From positions 1 through 64,000 of the forward strand of contig NZ_JAHAIF010000025.1 of assembly GCF_018372875.1 (NCBI RefSeq): DNA of 64,000 nucleotides. Reading direction: 5' to 3'. The position numbers and the translations under genes were made by a program. Of the stretch, positions 1 to 8,082 are shown one piece after another; the stretch's first letter is position 1; each line of letters opens with the position of its first letter. This stretch comes from Clostridium sp. (GTDB lineage Bacteria > Bacillota > Clostridia > Clostridiales > Clostridiaceae). The notes beneath the pieces are model-generated. The model saw only the letters and a list, made by a program, of their open reading frames with translations, was not told the DNA's origin and ran no database searches.

Positions 1-149
1 ACTTTAAATTTCTGATATTTAGGACTATTCGAGTCATCAAATACCACTTGTTTAAGTGGAATATGTTTTGAAATAAATAATAGTAATTTACCGATAATGC
101 TAATTAAATATTGATTATATATAAGTAAATAAGTTATAATTGAATCCAT
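1..149 (-). CDS. Probable IS transposase, N-terminal fragment (runs off the left edge)
   Basis: An open reverse-strand frame of 49 codons starts at an ATG (147-149) and leaves the window still open. The peptide begins MDSIITYLLIYNQ, has a hydrophobic middle, then a polar stretch containing FDDSNSPKYQKF. I recall this pattern (short hydrophobic N-terminus, then S-P-x-Y-Q-K-F) from a clostridial insertion-sequence transposase family; that is memory, not a search result. A run AAAGG lies about 12 bases upstream of the start. If right, an IS end lies just upstream of the flagellar sigma gene, near 150-230. The rest of the protein is outside the window, so this could be a complete element or a remnant. 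Confidence 0.5.
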   Translation of the reverse strand, partial: MDSIITYLLIYNQYLISIIGKLLLFISKHIPLKQVVFDDSNSPKYQKFK

Positions 150-328
150 GATAACGACAACCTTTCATTGTTGATTTTGTTTGGTAAGAGATTCAATTTT
201 AACATAGAATTAGGGGGTCGTTGTTTTTTTATGCTAAAAAACTTTCGAAACCTTGATATATAAAGATTTAAAAAGAAAAGTAGTGTAAAAAAACTTTATA
301 CTAACCTTGTATAAAAGGAGGGGGATTT

Positions 329-1054
329 ATGACTACCTTAAATCTATTAGAGGGAAAAGAACAAATTATTGAGGAATGCATACCATTAGTTAAGTACATA
401 GCTTCACGTATCAGTTTAGGAAAAAACAAAAATATGGAATATGAAGATTTAGTTGGCTATGGAATGATTGGATTAATAGATGCTATTTCTAAATATGATG
501 AAACTAAAGGTATGAAGTTTTCATCATATGCATCTATAAGAATAAGGGGAGCAATAATTGACGAAATAAGAAAGAATAGGCCTATATCTAAAGGAGCTAT
601 GGATAAGCTAAATAGATATAATGAAGCTGTAGAAGCTCTACAAAAAACACTTTGTAGGGAACCGTCAATTGATGAAATTGCAAAACATATGAATTTATTA
701 ATATGTGAAGTTGGAGAAATAGAAAATTACATAAACTATATATCAGTTGTTTCATTAGAAGAAATAGTATATTCTGACGATGAAGATATGACTATTATGG
801 GAATTATTGAGGATAAAAATAGTCCAAGCCCTGAGCAAAGTTATGAAGAGAAGGAACAGATAGAGATTTTATCAAAAGCAATAGAATCTCTTAATGAAAA
901 AGATAGAACAGTTTTAAATTTATATTACTATGAAAAGCTTACATTAAAAGAAATTGGAGCTGTTTTAGGAGTTTCTGAGTCAAGAGTGTGTCAATTACAT
1001 AGTAGAGCTATAAGAAACTTAAGAGAAAAAATGCAAAAAATTAATTATTTGTAA
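329..1054 (+). CDS. fliA: RNA polymerase sigma-28 factor, FliA/WhiG (SigD) family
   Basis: This 241-aa sigma factor should direct transcription of late flagellar, chemotaxis and autolysin genes. Region 2 is clear (YEDLVGYGMIGLIDAISKYD, then KFSSYASIRIRGAIIDEIRK), region 3 follows around residues 100-135, and region 4 ends with the helix-turn-helix LTLKEIGAVLGVSESRVCQL. Its length fits FliA/SigD. The ATG is preceded by a strong AGGAGGGGG. It heads a group with two small membrane proteins and two rod proteins, the usual tail of the clostridial flagellar operon. The expected upstream partners (flhA-flhF-flhG) are not visible, because a probable transposase fragment occupies the left edge. Confidence 0.93.
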   Translation: MTTLNLLEGKEQIIEECIPLVKYIASRISLGKNKNMEYEDLVGYGMIGLIDAISKYDETKGMKFSSYASIRIRGAIIDEIRKNRPISKGAMDKLNRYNEAVEALQKTLCREPSIDEIAKHMNLLICEVGEIENYINYISVVSLEEIVYSDDEDMTIMGIIEDKNSPSPEQSYEEKEQIEILSKAIESLNEKDRTVLNLYYYEKLTLKEIGAVLGVSESRVCQLHSRAIRNLREKMQKINYL

Positions 1055-1069
1055 TGAGGGTGTGGAAAT

Positions 1070-1519
1070 ATGCCATTTATATTAATAGTTATAGGAGTTA
1101 TTTTGGTGGTTTTAAACTATAAAGCTCTAAAAAAGGACGAAACTTCCTTTTGTGATATGTTAAAATACAAGCAGAAAGATATGACAGAAGTGGAAGTAGA
1201 GATAGGAGCTATAAGAAGAGATATAGCTGAAAGCTTAACAGAGCTTCAAAAAGAAATTTTAGATATTAAACAATATATTAATTTAAATAATAATATAGAA
1301 GATATTAAAGAAAACTTAGAAATAGACGAAGAATTAATTAGCAATAATTTAACGTCTATAGATGAGGAAGTAGACGTAATAAATGAAATAGATAATAAGA
1401 ATAAAACAGCGGTTATAAGAGAATTAATTAGTCTAGGACTTAGTGATGAGGAGATTTGTGAAAAACTTTCTTTAGGTAAGGGGGAAGTATTATTAGTAAG
1501 GAATTTATACAAAAAATAA
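1070..1519 (+). CDS. DUF6115-type membrane protein of the flagellar operon
   Basis: A 149-aa protein of unknown function. Residues 1-18 form one transmembrane segment (MPFILIVIGVILVVLN). A charged, probably coiled-coil region follows to about residue 105. The C-terminus is a compact helix-turn-helix-like motif, LISLGLSDEEICEKLSLGKG. That layout and the position directly after fliA match the DUF6115 family in firmicute flagellar operons. It lies 15 bases after fliA with GAGGGTG as ribosome site, and its end overlaps the next small frame. A structural or regulatory role in flagella is inferred from context only. Confidence 0.75.
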   Translation: MPFILIVIGVILVVLNYKALKKDETSFCDMLKYKQKDMTEVEVEIGAIRRDIAESLTELQKEILDIKQYINLNNNIEDIKENLEIDEELISNNLTSIDEEVDVINEIDNKNKTAVIRELISLGLSDEEICEKLSLGKGEVLLVRNLYKK

Positions 1520-1722
1520 AGGAAGTATTTAACTTCCTATGTGATAAAAAAATCCTTATAGGAATTGGAATAGGATTAGTGTTAGGTACAAGCCTTATGC
1601 TTACATATGAATATAGTAATTCAATGACTGATGCTAAGATAGAGGAAAAAGCTAGAGGTCTAGGTATGCACACAGAGGATGAGTGTAAGGTGTTTTTTAA
1701 AGGGGATGAGAAAAATGATTAG
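1489..1722 (+). CDS. Small membrane protein of the flagellar operon, probable non-ATG start
   Basis: An open frame of about 77 codons overlaps the end of the preceding gene and the first codons of the next. It encodes a short amphipathic start, a membrane segment (KILIGIGIGLVLGTSLML, about residues 23-40) and a tail, DAKIEEKARGLGMHTEDECK. The tail resembles the small MltG/YceG-like proteins I recall at this position in clostridial flagellar operons. No ATG, GTG or TTG lies between the upstream in-frame stop and the membrane segment. An ATT at 1489 or 1492, just after AAGGGGGAAG, is the only well-placed start. Either initiation is at ATT, or the protein is made by frameshift from the previous frame. 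Confidence 0.5.
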   Translation: MISKEFIQKIKEVFNFLCDKKILIGIGIGLVLGTSLMLTYEYSNSMTDAKIEEKARGLGMHTEDECKVFFKGDEKND

Positions 1723-2482
1723 AAGTTTATATACAGCTGTTTCCGGAATGATATCATTAGAGAACAAGCAAAGTACAATCACTAACAATATGGCTAATGC
1801 CAACACAATAGGTTATAAATCTGAAAACCTATCTATAAAAAGCTTTGATGAAGTATACATACAAAATAAAGATAAGATTGCTGCAGGTAAAAATGTTCCT
1901 CAAAGATTAGGATCATTAAGTTTAGGAGCAGAAATTGATACTGTAGAAACTGTATTTACTCAAGGTGCACTTAAAGATACTGGAAAGGTTACTGATTTTG
2001 CAATAAGTGGAAGAGGGTTTTTTACAGTTCAAAGAGGTAATGAAAGACTTTATACTAGAGATGGTAACTTTTTAGTTGGAAACGATGGGTTTTTAACAAC
2101 TACTACAGGTGATAAAGTTTTAGGTGTAAATAAGTATACAGGAAATATGGAACCTATATATGTTGGAAATGATAATTTTTCTCTTGATAGAAATAATAAT
2201 ATTTCAGTAGGTGGAGTTGCTACTCATTCATTAGCGCTAGCTGATTTTCAGGACTATGGAAATTTACAAAGGATGGGAGATAACTACTTCAGAGGAGAAA
2301 ACCCAATGTATAATACAGTAGTTACTGTAAGCCAAGGATTTGTTGAAGCATCTAATGTTAATATTACAAATGAAATGGTAAATATTATTACAAATCAAAG
2401 AAGTTTTGAAACAAATCAGAAGTTTGTATCAATGCTAGATGAAACTTTAAATAAAGCAGCAAATGATATTGGAAGAGTATAG
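1715..2482 (+). CDS. Flagellar hook-basal body (rod) protein, FlgF/FlgG family
   Basis: A 255-aa axial flagellar protein, probably a rod subunit exported by the flagellar type III apparatus. It opens with the family signature MIRSLYTAVSGMISLENKQ followed by NNMANANTIGYKSE. The middle has the hook-domain motif DFAISGRGFFTVQ and YTRDGNF. The C-terminus has QGFVEASNVNITNEMVNIIT, the second half of the D0 coiled coil. I start it at ATG 1715, because AAGGGG lies 10 bases upstream and the signature begins there; an in-frame ATG at 1679 would add 12 atypical residues. FlgF versus FlgG (FlhO/FlhP in Bacillus) cannot be settled from sequence alone. Confidence 0.88.
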   Translation: MIRSLYTAVSGMISLENKQSTITNNMANANTIGYKSENLSIKSFDEVYIQNKDKIAAGKNVPQRLGSLSLGAEIDTVETVFTQGALKDTGKVTDFAISGRGFFTVQRGNERLYTRDGNFLVGNDGFLTTTTGDKVLGVNKYTGNMEPIYVGNDNFSLDRNNNISVGGVATHSLALADFQDYGNLQRMGDNYFRGENPMYNTVVTVSQGFVEASNVNITNEMVNIITNQRSFETNQKFVSMLDETLNKAANDIGRV

Positions 2483-2494
2483 GAGGACTAGGGA

Positions 2495-3265
2495 ATGCTT
2501 AGAACAATTTGGACAAGTAAAACAGGGTTAAATGCTCAACAAGTTAAATTAGATACAATAAGTAATAACCTAGCTAACTCTGGCACAATGGGATATAAGA
2601 GAGTAGATGTAGGGTTTAAAGATTTACTTAATGAATCTTTAGACAGAAAAGGATATCCAGTAAATGATAAAGATGCATCTATGGGGACAGGAGTAAAAAC
2701 TACAGAGTTATATAGAGATAATGCTCAAGGATTCTTAACAGATACAGGACTTTCAACAGATTTAAGTATAGATGGAGAAGGATATTTTAGATTAGTTCAA
2801 CCAGATGGATCATATATTTATACTAGGGATGGTGCATTCCAAGTGGATAGTATGGGAAGACTTGTTGATACTAGAGGAAATAAAGTTTATATAGAATACA
2901 TAAATGGTAGAAATGAGCAAAACACTACATTAAATGCAAGAAATCTTTTAATTGATACAAAAGGTGGAGTATATAATAGAGAGGGAGATACTTTTATAAA
3001 GATTGGAAATATTCCTTTATATACAGCAGTAGGAACAAATGCTTTTCAATCAGTAGGAGATAATTTATTCCTTCCAGGAGAAGATGTGAACATTCAAGTA
3101 TCAACTAATGCAGAAATGTATCAAGGATTCTTGGAAGGTTCTAATGTAGATATTGTTACAGAATTTACAGATATGATTGTTACTCAAAGAGCATTTCAAT
3201 TAAGCACTAAAGCAATGGAAAGTGCTGATGAGATGTGGGGAATGATTAATAATATGAGAAGATAA
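2495..3265 (+). CDS. flgG: Flagellar hook-basal body (rod) protein, FlgG-type
   Basis: A second 256-aa axial protein, paralogous to the preceding gene and 12 bases downstream with AGGAGG as ribosome site. The N-terminus LRTIWTSKTGLNAQQVKLD and SNNLANSGTMGYKR form the first D0 helix region. LSIDGEGYFRLVQ and YTRDGAF mark the hook-like domain. EGSNVDIVTEFTDMIVTQR is the C-terminal D0 signature. It is the last gene of the flagellar group and is followed at once by a strong terminator. Paired rod genes here mirror flhO-flhP of Bacillus; calling it FlgG (distal rod) is the more usual annotation. Confidence 0.88.
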   Translation: MLRTIWTSKTGLNAQQVKLDTISNNLANSGTMGYKRVDVGFKDLLNESLDRKGYPVNDKDASMGTGVKTTELYRDNAQGFLTDTGLSTDLSIDGEGYFRLVQPDGSYIYTRDGAFQVDSMGRLVDTRGNKVYIEYINGRNEQNTTLNARNLLIDTKGGVYNREGDTFIKIGNIPLYTAVGTNAFQSVGDNLFLPGEDVNIQVSTNAEMYQGFLEGSNVDIVTEFTDMIVTQRAFQLSTKAMESADEMWGMINNMRR

Positions 3266-3269
3266 GATT

Positions 3270-3300
3270 GAAACTTTAGTTATGCTAAAGTTTCTTTTTG
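3270..3300 (+). terminator. Rho-independent terminator after flagellar genes
   Basis: A perfect 10-bp stem, GAAACTTTAG with CTAAAGTTTC, encloses a 5-base loop and is followed by five T. It closes the flagellar operon 5 bases after the last stop codon. Confidence 0.9.
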
Positions 3301-3470
3301 TTTTTTAAACATAAAGATCTGTTCAAAAGAATTATGATAATTTTAGTTTGAAAAGAAATATTTAAATATTGTTTTAAATACATAAAGAAATAAACATATA
3401 AATATATAAATATATAGTAAAAATGCGGGTTTGAAGAAATTTTAAAAGAAAGTTTTATTTCAAATAATTA

Positions 3471-3496
3471 AAAAACTGCCCAGAGGCAGTTTTTTA
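3471..3496 (-). terminator. Terminator of the pyrophosphatase gene (can act both ways)
   Basis: AAAAACTGCC pairs with GGCAGTTTTT around a CAGA loop. The reverse strand reads hairpin then T-run directly after the pyrophosphatase stop codon, which lies inside the T/A run. The A/T symmetry would allow termination from the left too. Confidence 0.8.
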
Positions 3497-5137
3497 CATT
3501 GTAGATATTACGTTTGTTAATGGTGGTATAACTTGCTTCTTTCTTGAAAGAACTCCAGGTAAGAAGGCAGTTGATGCTTCTAAAGTAACACTGAAAGTCT
3601 TTTCAACTATTTCAGGAGCCTTACCAGCTACTAAAATTTGAGAACCTTCATTTAATATGTCAGTTAGAAGAAGCATTACCATGCTGAAGGAATTTTCTTC
3701 AGCTTTTCTTTCCATATACTTTAGCATATCTTCTTTTAAAGGCATAAATCCTTCTATATCCATAGTGTTAACTTGAGCAACACCGATTTTTACTTCACCA
3801 ATTGTAAATGGCTTGAAGTCTTGATTGAAGATTTGTTCAACTGTCTTTCCTTGTAATGAAGTACCAGCTTTGAACATTTCTTTAGCAAAAGCTTCAACAT
3901 CACTTACTCCAGCAATTTCAGCTAATCTCTTGCAGATGTGCTTATCTTGTTCAGTACAAGTTGGGCTTCTGAATAATAATGTATCAGAAATTAAAGCACC
4001 CATTAATAGACCAGCAGCCTTCTTAGAAGGTCTTATACCATTTTCAAAGAAGCACTTAGCAACTATACTTGAAGTACTTCCAAGAGGTTCATTTCTGAAG
4101 TAAATTGGGTTGTTTGTTTGAATATCAGCAACTCTGTGGTGGTCGATGATTTCTAAGATTTCTGCTTCATCTAATCCATCTACAGATTGACCTCTTTCAT
4201 TATGGTCAACTTGAATTACTTTCTTCTTATGATTAGAAATTAAATGATATCTAGAAATTAAACCTACTACTTTACCATCTGAATCAGTAACAGGGTAGCT
4301 TCTATATCTAGTTTCACTCATTTCCTTTCTAATATCTTCAACTAAATCATCAGTTGAGAAAGATACTATGTTTTCTATAGCCATAACATATCCTACAGGT
4401 ATACTTTGAACTATTAGTCTTGAAGCTGTGAATGAATCATGAGGAGTGCTTATGATACATACTCCATTATTCTTAGCTTTTTCAAGTAATTCATCAGATA
4501 CATTATGAGAACCTGTTATTATAACTAAAGAAACCTTAAGGTCAACTAAAGCTTCTTGAACTTCAGGTCTATCACCAACTATAGCAATATCACCCTCTTC
4601 AATTAATCCCTTCATGCTTTCTGGTTGCATAGCAGCAACACAAATCTTTCCAGGGAATTTTGGCTTATTACCATGGATGTATAATTCCTTTGCAGATAAA
4701 GTATCAACTATATTGTCTATAGAAGTATTACTTTTAGCTAGGATAACATTATCCCATATATCCATATATGAAGAAGTTAAGTTAGATACAGATAGCATAC
4801 CTAATAAATGATCATTTGAATCAGCAACAGGAAGAGATTGGATGTTCTTATCTCTCATAATGTTCCAAGCCATCTTTAATGATATTTCAGGTGTAACAGG
4901 GTTGATATTATCTATCTTTAAATCTTCAACTTTTAACTTTACAGTTTCTAAATACTCAGGAGCTTCTGCACCAAAGTAATCTAAGATGAACTGAGTTTCT
5001 CTGCTAACATTACCTAATCTAACAGGTACAGCAGGAATTTCTCCAGTTTTGTTCTTAAATTCAGCATATGCGTAAGCTGCACAAATTGAATCTGAATCAG
5101 GATTTTTATGTCCAGTTACATAAATTACGTTTCTCAA
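3494..5137 (-). CDS. ppaC: Manganese-dependent inorganic pyrophosphatase with regulatory CBS-DRTGG-CBS insert
   Basis: A 547-aa family II (DHH) pyrophosphatase splitting diphosphate into phosphate. The N-terminus carries the metal-binding motif VTGHKNPDSDSI. Two CBS domains (about residues 70-125 and 250-305) flank a DRTGG domain (about 130-245); such inserts bind adenine nucleotides in characterised members. The catalytic part resumes with ISDTLLF and IIDHHR. The C-terminal DHHA2 domain ends with the substrate-binding SRKKQVIPPL. Length matches CBS-PPases rather than the roughly 310-aa simple form. AGGAGGAAT precedes the ATG. It is transcribed alone on the reverse strand, between a flagellar and a calcium-pump unit. 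Confidence 0.95.
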   Translation of the reverse strand: MRNVIYVTGHKNPDSDSICAAYAYAEFKNKTGEIPAVPVRLGNVSRETQFILDYFGAEAPEYLETVKLKVEDLKIDNINPVTPEISLKMAWNIMRDKNIQSLPVADSNDHLLGMLSVSNLTSSYMDIWDNVILAKSNTSIDNIVDTLSAKELYIHGNKPKFPGKICVAAMQPESMKGLIEEGDIAIVGDRPEVQEALVDLKVSLVIITGSHNVSDELLEKAKNNGVCIISTPHDSFTASRLIVQSIPVGYVMAIENIVSFSTDDLVEDIRKEMSETRYRSYPVTDSDGKVVGLISRYHLISNHKKKVIQVDHNERGQSVDGLDEAEILEIIDHHRVADIQTNNPIYFRNEPLGSTSSIVAKCFFENGIRPSKKAAGLLMGALISDTLLFRSPTCTEQDKHICKRLAEIAGVSDVEAFAKEMFKAGTSLQGKTVEQIFNQDFKPFTIGEVKIGVAQVNTMDIEGFMPLKEDMLKYMERKAEENSFSMVMLLLTDILNEGSQILVAGKAPEIVEKTFSVTLEASTAFLPGVLSRKKQVIPPLTNVISTM

Positions 5138-5448
5138 AACTATTCCTCCTTTAGCTTAAAATTTTACTATTATATTTTAAGGCTAAACACGAAAAAAGTA
5201 AAGAAAAGAAGAAAATAGAGAAGTATAGTAGAAAAACATATTTATAATGAAATATTTAACAATATAAAAAATATAGTACATTTAAGATATGTGACCTTAA
5301 TCATATAAGAGAATAGTGAATTATTATGATAGACGTTTTATTAAAAGAAAGTTCATAACAACCTTTAACTTTATTATGTTTTCTTGTGTTCTAACTTTAG
5401 TAAAGCAAAATATATATAATATAGAGTTTTGTTTAAGGAGGAAAAAGG
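5138..5448. other. Divergent intergenic region, 311 bp
   Basis: This AT-rich stretch separates two divergent genes and must hold both promoters. A TATAAT at 5415-5420 could be the -10 of the forward ATPase gene, but I see no convincing -35. On the reverse strand TATAAT occurs near the pyrophosphatase gene, also with a poor -35. A short forward frame (5316-5528) runs into the ATPase in another phase and looks non-coding. Confidence 0.5.
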
Positions 5449-7998
5449 GTGATACAGGAAAAGACAATAGTTCCGGGGTTAACAACACGAGAAGCAGAGA
5501 AGAGAATGAAGAACTTTGGATTAAATGAAATACAGCATAAAAAGAAAGCTTCACCAATAATGATTTTTTTATCTCAATTTAACGATTTTATGGTATGGGT
5601 ATTATTAGGTGCCACCATTATTTCAGGTATTATGGGAGATACAGCAGATGCTATTACAATTATAATAATTGTTATAGTAAATGCAATTTTAGGATTTGTA
5701 CAGGAATTTAGAACTGAAAAGTCTTTAGAAGCTTTGAAGAATTTAGCGGCACCAACTTGTAAGGTGTTTAGAGATGGAGGATTAAAGGTTATTAATTCTG
5801 CTTATCTAACAATAGGAGATGTTGTTGTACTTGAAGCTGGAGATAGAATTCCAGCAGATGGAGAATTTCTAGAAGGTTCATCAATAATGGTAGATGAATC
5901 CTTATTAACAGGAGAATCAGTTGGAGTTTCTAAGGATACAAATAAGAAAGAAAAGCGCAGTGGATACATGGGAACAACAATGCTAAAGGGAAAAGGATTA
6001 TTTACAGTAACTAGCATTGGAATGGATACTGAAATGGGTAAGATAGCAAATCTTTTAGATAATATAAAAGAAGAAAAATCTCCTTTAAAAGAACGATTAG
6101 AATCATTAGGAAAAATATTAGTTGTTTTATGTCTTGTAATTTGTGCAGTTGTTACTATCTTGGGAATTATTAGAGGAAATGATATAACAGAGATGTTCTT
6201 ACTTGGAGTAAGTTTAGCTGTAGCAGCAATTCCAGAAGGATTAGCAGCTATAGTAACAGTTTCATTAGCTCTTGGAGTTTCTAGAATGCTTAAGAGAAAC
6301 GCATTAGTTAGAAAGCTTCCAGCTGTAGAAACATTAGGATGTACATCTGTTATTTGCTCTGATAAGACAGGTACATTAACACAAAATAAAATGACAGTTA
6401 AGGAAGTATATCTAAATGGAAAAGTATGTGAACTTGATAAGGAAAAGCTTACAGATTATACAATGTTAATGAAGTCGTTAGTATTATGTAATGATTGTAA
6501 TTATGATTTTAATGTTAAAAATATAGATAAAGCATTACATGGTGATCCAACAGAAACAGCATTAGTAAAACTATTCTTTAAGGATACAAATATTCTTAAA
6601 GCTTTTATTGAAAAATCTGAGCGTGTATATGACATACCTTTTGATTCAACAAGAAAGATGATGTCTGTTATTATGAGGGAAAATGGAAAAGAATGTTGTT
6701 ATGTTAAGGGGGCACCGGAAAGAGTTATCGAAAAATGCTCTTATGTATTAGAAAATAATAAGGTTAAGCCTCTAACATATCAAAAGAAGAAGCAAGTAGC
6801 TTCATTTATTGAGGCAATGTCTTCCAGAGCATTAAGATGTATTGCAGGTGCATATAAGGATGAAAACTTAACTAGGAGTGAAAAGTTAGAAGATGGATTG
6901 ATATTCATAGGTGTTGCAGGTAGTATAGATCCACCAAGAGCTGAGGCTAGAGATGCTGTTCTTAGATGTAAACTTGCAGGTATTAAGCCTGTTATGATTA
7001 CTGGTGATCATAAAAATACTGCTCTTGCAATAGCAAAGTCTTTAAACATATGTAATAATGATGATCAAGTTGTAACTGGTGAAGATATAGAAACCATGAC
7101 AGATGATGAGTTGAAGAAAAAGGTTGAAAAGATAAGAGTTTTTGCTAGGGTATCACCTGATCATAAACTTAGAATTGTTAGGGCATTTAAACGAAATAGT
7201 AATGTTGTAGCAATGACTGGTGATGGTGTTAATGATGCTCCAGCTATTAAGGAAGCTGATATTGGAATATCCATGGGAATTTCAGGAACAGATGTAACTA
7301 AGGAAGCATCATCTATGATACTTATGGATGATAATTTTGCAACCATTGTATCGGCAGTAGAAGAGGGAAGAGTTATATATGATAATATTAGAAAGTTCAT
7401 AAGGTACTTATTATCATGTAACTTAGGGGAAGTATTAACAATGTTCTTAGCATCGTTACTTACATTACCTAATCCTCTTTCGCCAATTCAGATTTTATTT
7501 GTAAACCTAGCAACTGATGGTTTACCAGCTATAGCTTTAGGGGTAGATCCTGCAGATAAGGATATAATGAGGCAAGCTCCTAGAGATAGAAAAGAAGGAA
7601 TATTTGCTAGAGGATTAACTGAAAAGATTTTAGTACGTGGTTCCTTAATTGGAATTTGTACTTTATTATCATTTATGGTTGGAAGATATTATGGAATGAA
7701 TTTAGAGACTTGTAGAACTTTAACCTTGGCTACATTAGTAATGTCACAATTATTCCATGTATTTGAATGTAGATCTGAAAGACATTCAATATTTGAAATA
7801 AAGTTATTTACTAATTTATATTTAGTTGGTGCAGTATCTTTTTCTATAATAATGTTATCGGCAATATTATATGTACCTTTTTTACAAGGAATATTCCATA
7901 CAGTACCATTAATGCTTAACCAATGGATGATTGTATTATTCTTCTCTGGAATAATAGCATTTATAAATAGTATTTATTTGTTTATAAAAACAAAATAA
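5449..7998 (+). CDS. Calcium-transporting P-type (P2) ATPase
   Basis: An 849-aa cation pump that should export Ca2+ at ATP cost. All P-type landmarks are intact: actuator loop LLTGES, membrane helix 4 AAIPEGL, phosphorylation site SDKTGTLT, nucleotide-binding KGAPER, MITGDH, and the hinge TGDGVNDAPA. Helices 5 and 6 carry NLGEV and NLATDGLPA, the Ca2+ ligand patterns of SERCA. In helix 8 the SERCA glutamate position appears to be Gln (VMSQLF), as in plasma-membrane pumps, suggesting one Ca2+ per cycle; this is inference. The start is GTG, 7 bases after AAGGAGG. A strong terminator follows, so it is monocistronic. Confidence 0.92.
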   Translation: MIQEKTIVPGLTTREAEKRMKNFGLNEIQHKKKASPIMIFLSQFNDFMVWVLLGATIISGIMGDTADAITIIIIVIVNAILGFVQEFRTEKSLEALKNLAAPTCKVFRDGGLKVINSAYLTIGDVVVLEAGDRIPADGEFLEGSSIMVDESLLTGESVGVSKDTNKKEKRSGYMGTTMLKGKGLFTVTSIGMDTEMGKIANLLDNIKEEKSPLKERLESLGKILVVLCLVICAVVTILGIIRGNDITEMFLLGVSLAVAAIPEGLAAIVTVSLALGVSRMLKRNALVRKLPAVETLGCTSVICSDKTGTLTQNKMTVKEVYLNGKVCELDKEKLTDYTMLMKSLVLCNDCNYDFNVKNIDKALHGDPTETALVKLFFKDTNILKAFIEKSERVYDIPFDSTRKMMSVIMRENGKECCYVKGAPERVIEKCSYVLENNKVKPLTYQKKKQVASFIEAMSSRALRCIAGAYKDENLTRSEKLEDGLIFIGVAGSIDPPRAEARDAVLRCKLAGIKPVMITGDHKNTALAIAKSLNICNNDDQVVTGEDIETMTDDELKKKVEKIRVFARVSPDHKLRIVRAFKRNSNVVAMTGDGVNDAPAIKEADIGISMGISGTDVTKEASSMILMDDNFATIVSAVEEGRVIYDNIRKFIRYLLSCNLGEVLTMFLASLLTLPNPLSPIQILFVNLATDGLPAIALGVDPADKDIMRQAPRDRKEGIFARGLTEKILVRGSLIGICTLLSFMVGRYYGMNLETCRTLTLATLVMSQLFHVFECRSERHSIFEIKLFTNLYLVGAVSFSIIMLSAILYVPFLQGIFHTVPLMLNQWMIVLFFSGIIAFINSIYLFIKTK

Positions 7999-8037
7999 TT
8001 GCAATTAGGTTGAAGATAATTAAGAACTTATAAATAT

Positions 8038-8069
8038 AAAAGCAAATCTTATTTTTAAGATTTGCTTTT
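8038..8069 (+). terminator. Bidirectional terminator between convergent genes
   Basis: A perfect 14-bp stem (AAAAGCAAATCTTA with TAAGATTTGCTTTT) encloses a TTTT loop. The A-run before and T-run after let it serve both the calcium pump and the convergent DUF4317 gene. Confidence 0.9.
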
Positions 8070-8082
8070 ATATTTAGATAAC

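Noticed and set aside
44..59. Perfect hairpin CCACTT-GTTT-AAGTGG as a terminator
   Set aside because: No T-run follows and it lies inside the reverse-strand coding fragment.
138..230. Alternative pairings (138-146 with 189-197; 151-158 with 217-224) resembling an attenuator before fliA
   Set aside because: The left arms lie in the probable transposase coding start and leader; more likely IS-end sequence than a fliA switch.
3385..3418. Repeated AAATATAT units between convergent genes
   Set aside because: Simple AT-rich sequence; no spacing or length expected of a CRISPR or tandem-repeat locus.
5316..5528. 70-codon forward frame before the calcium pump
   Set aside because: It overlaps the pump gene out of phase, lacks a ribosome site and looks like translated AT-rich leader.
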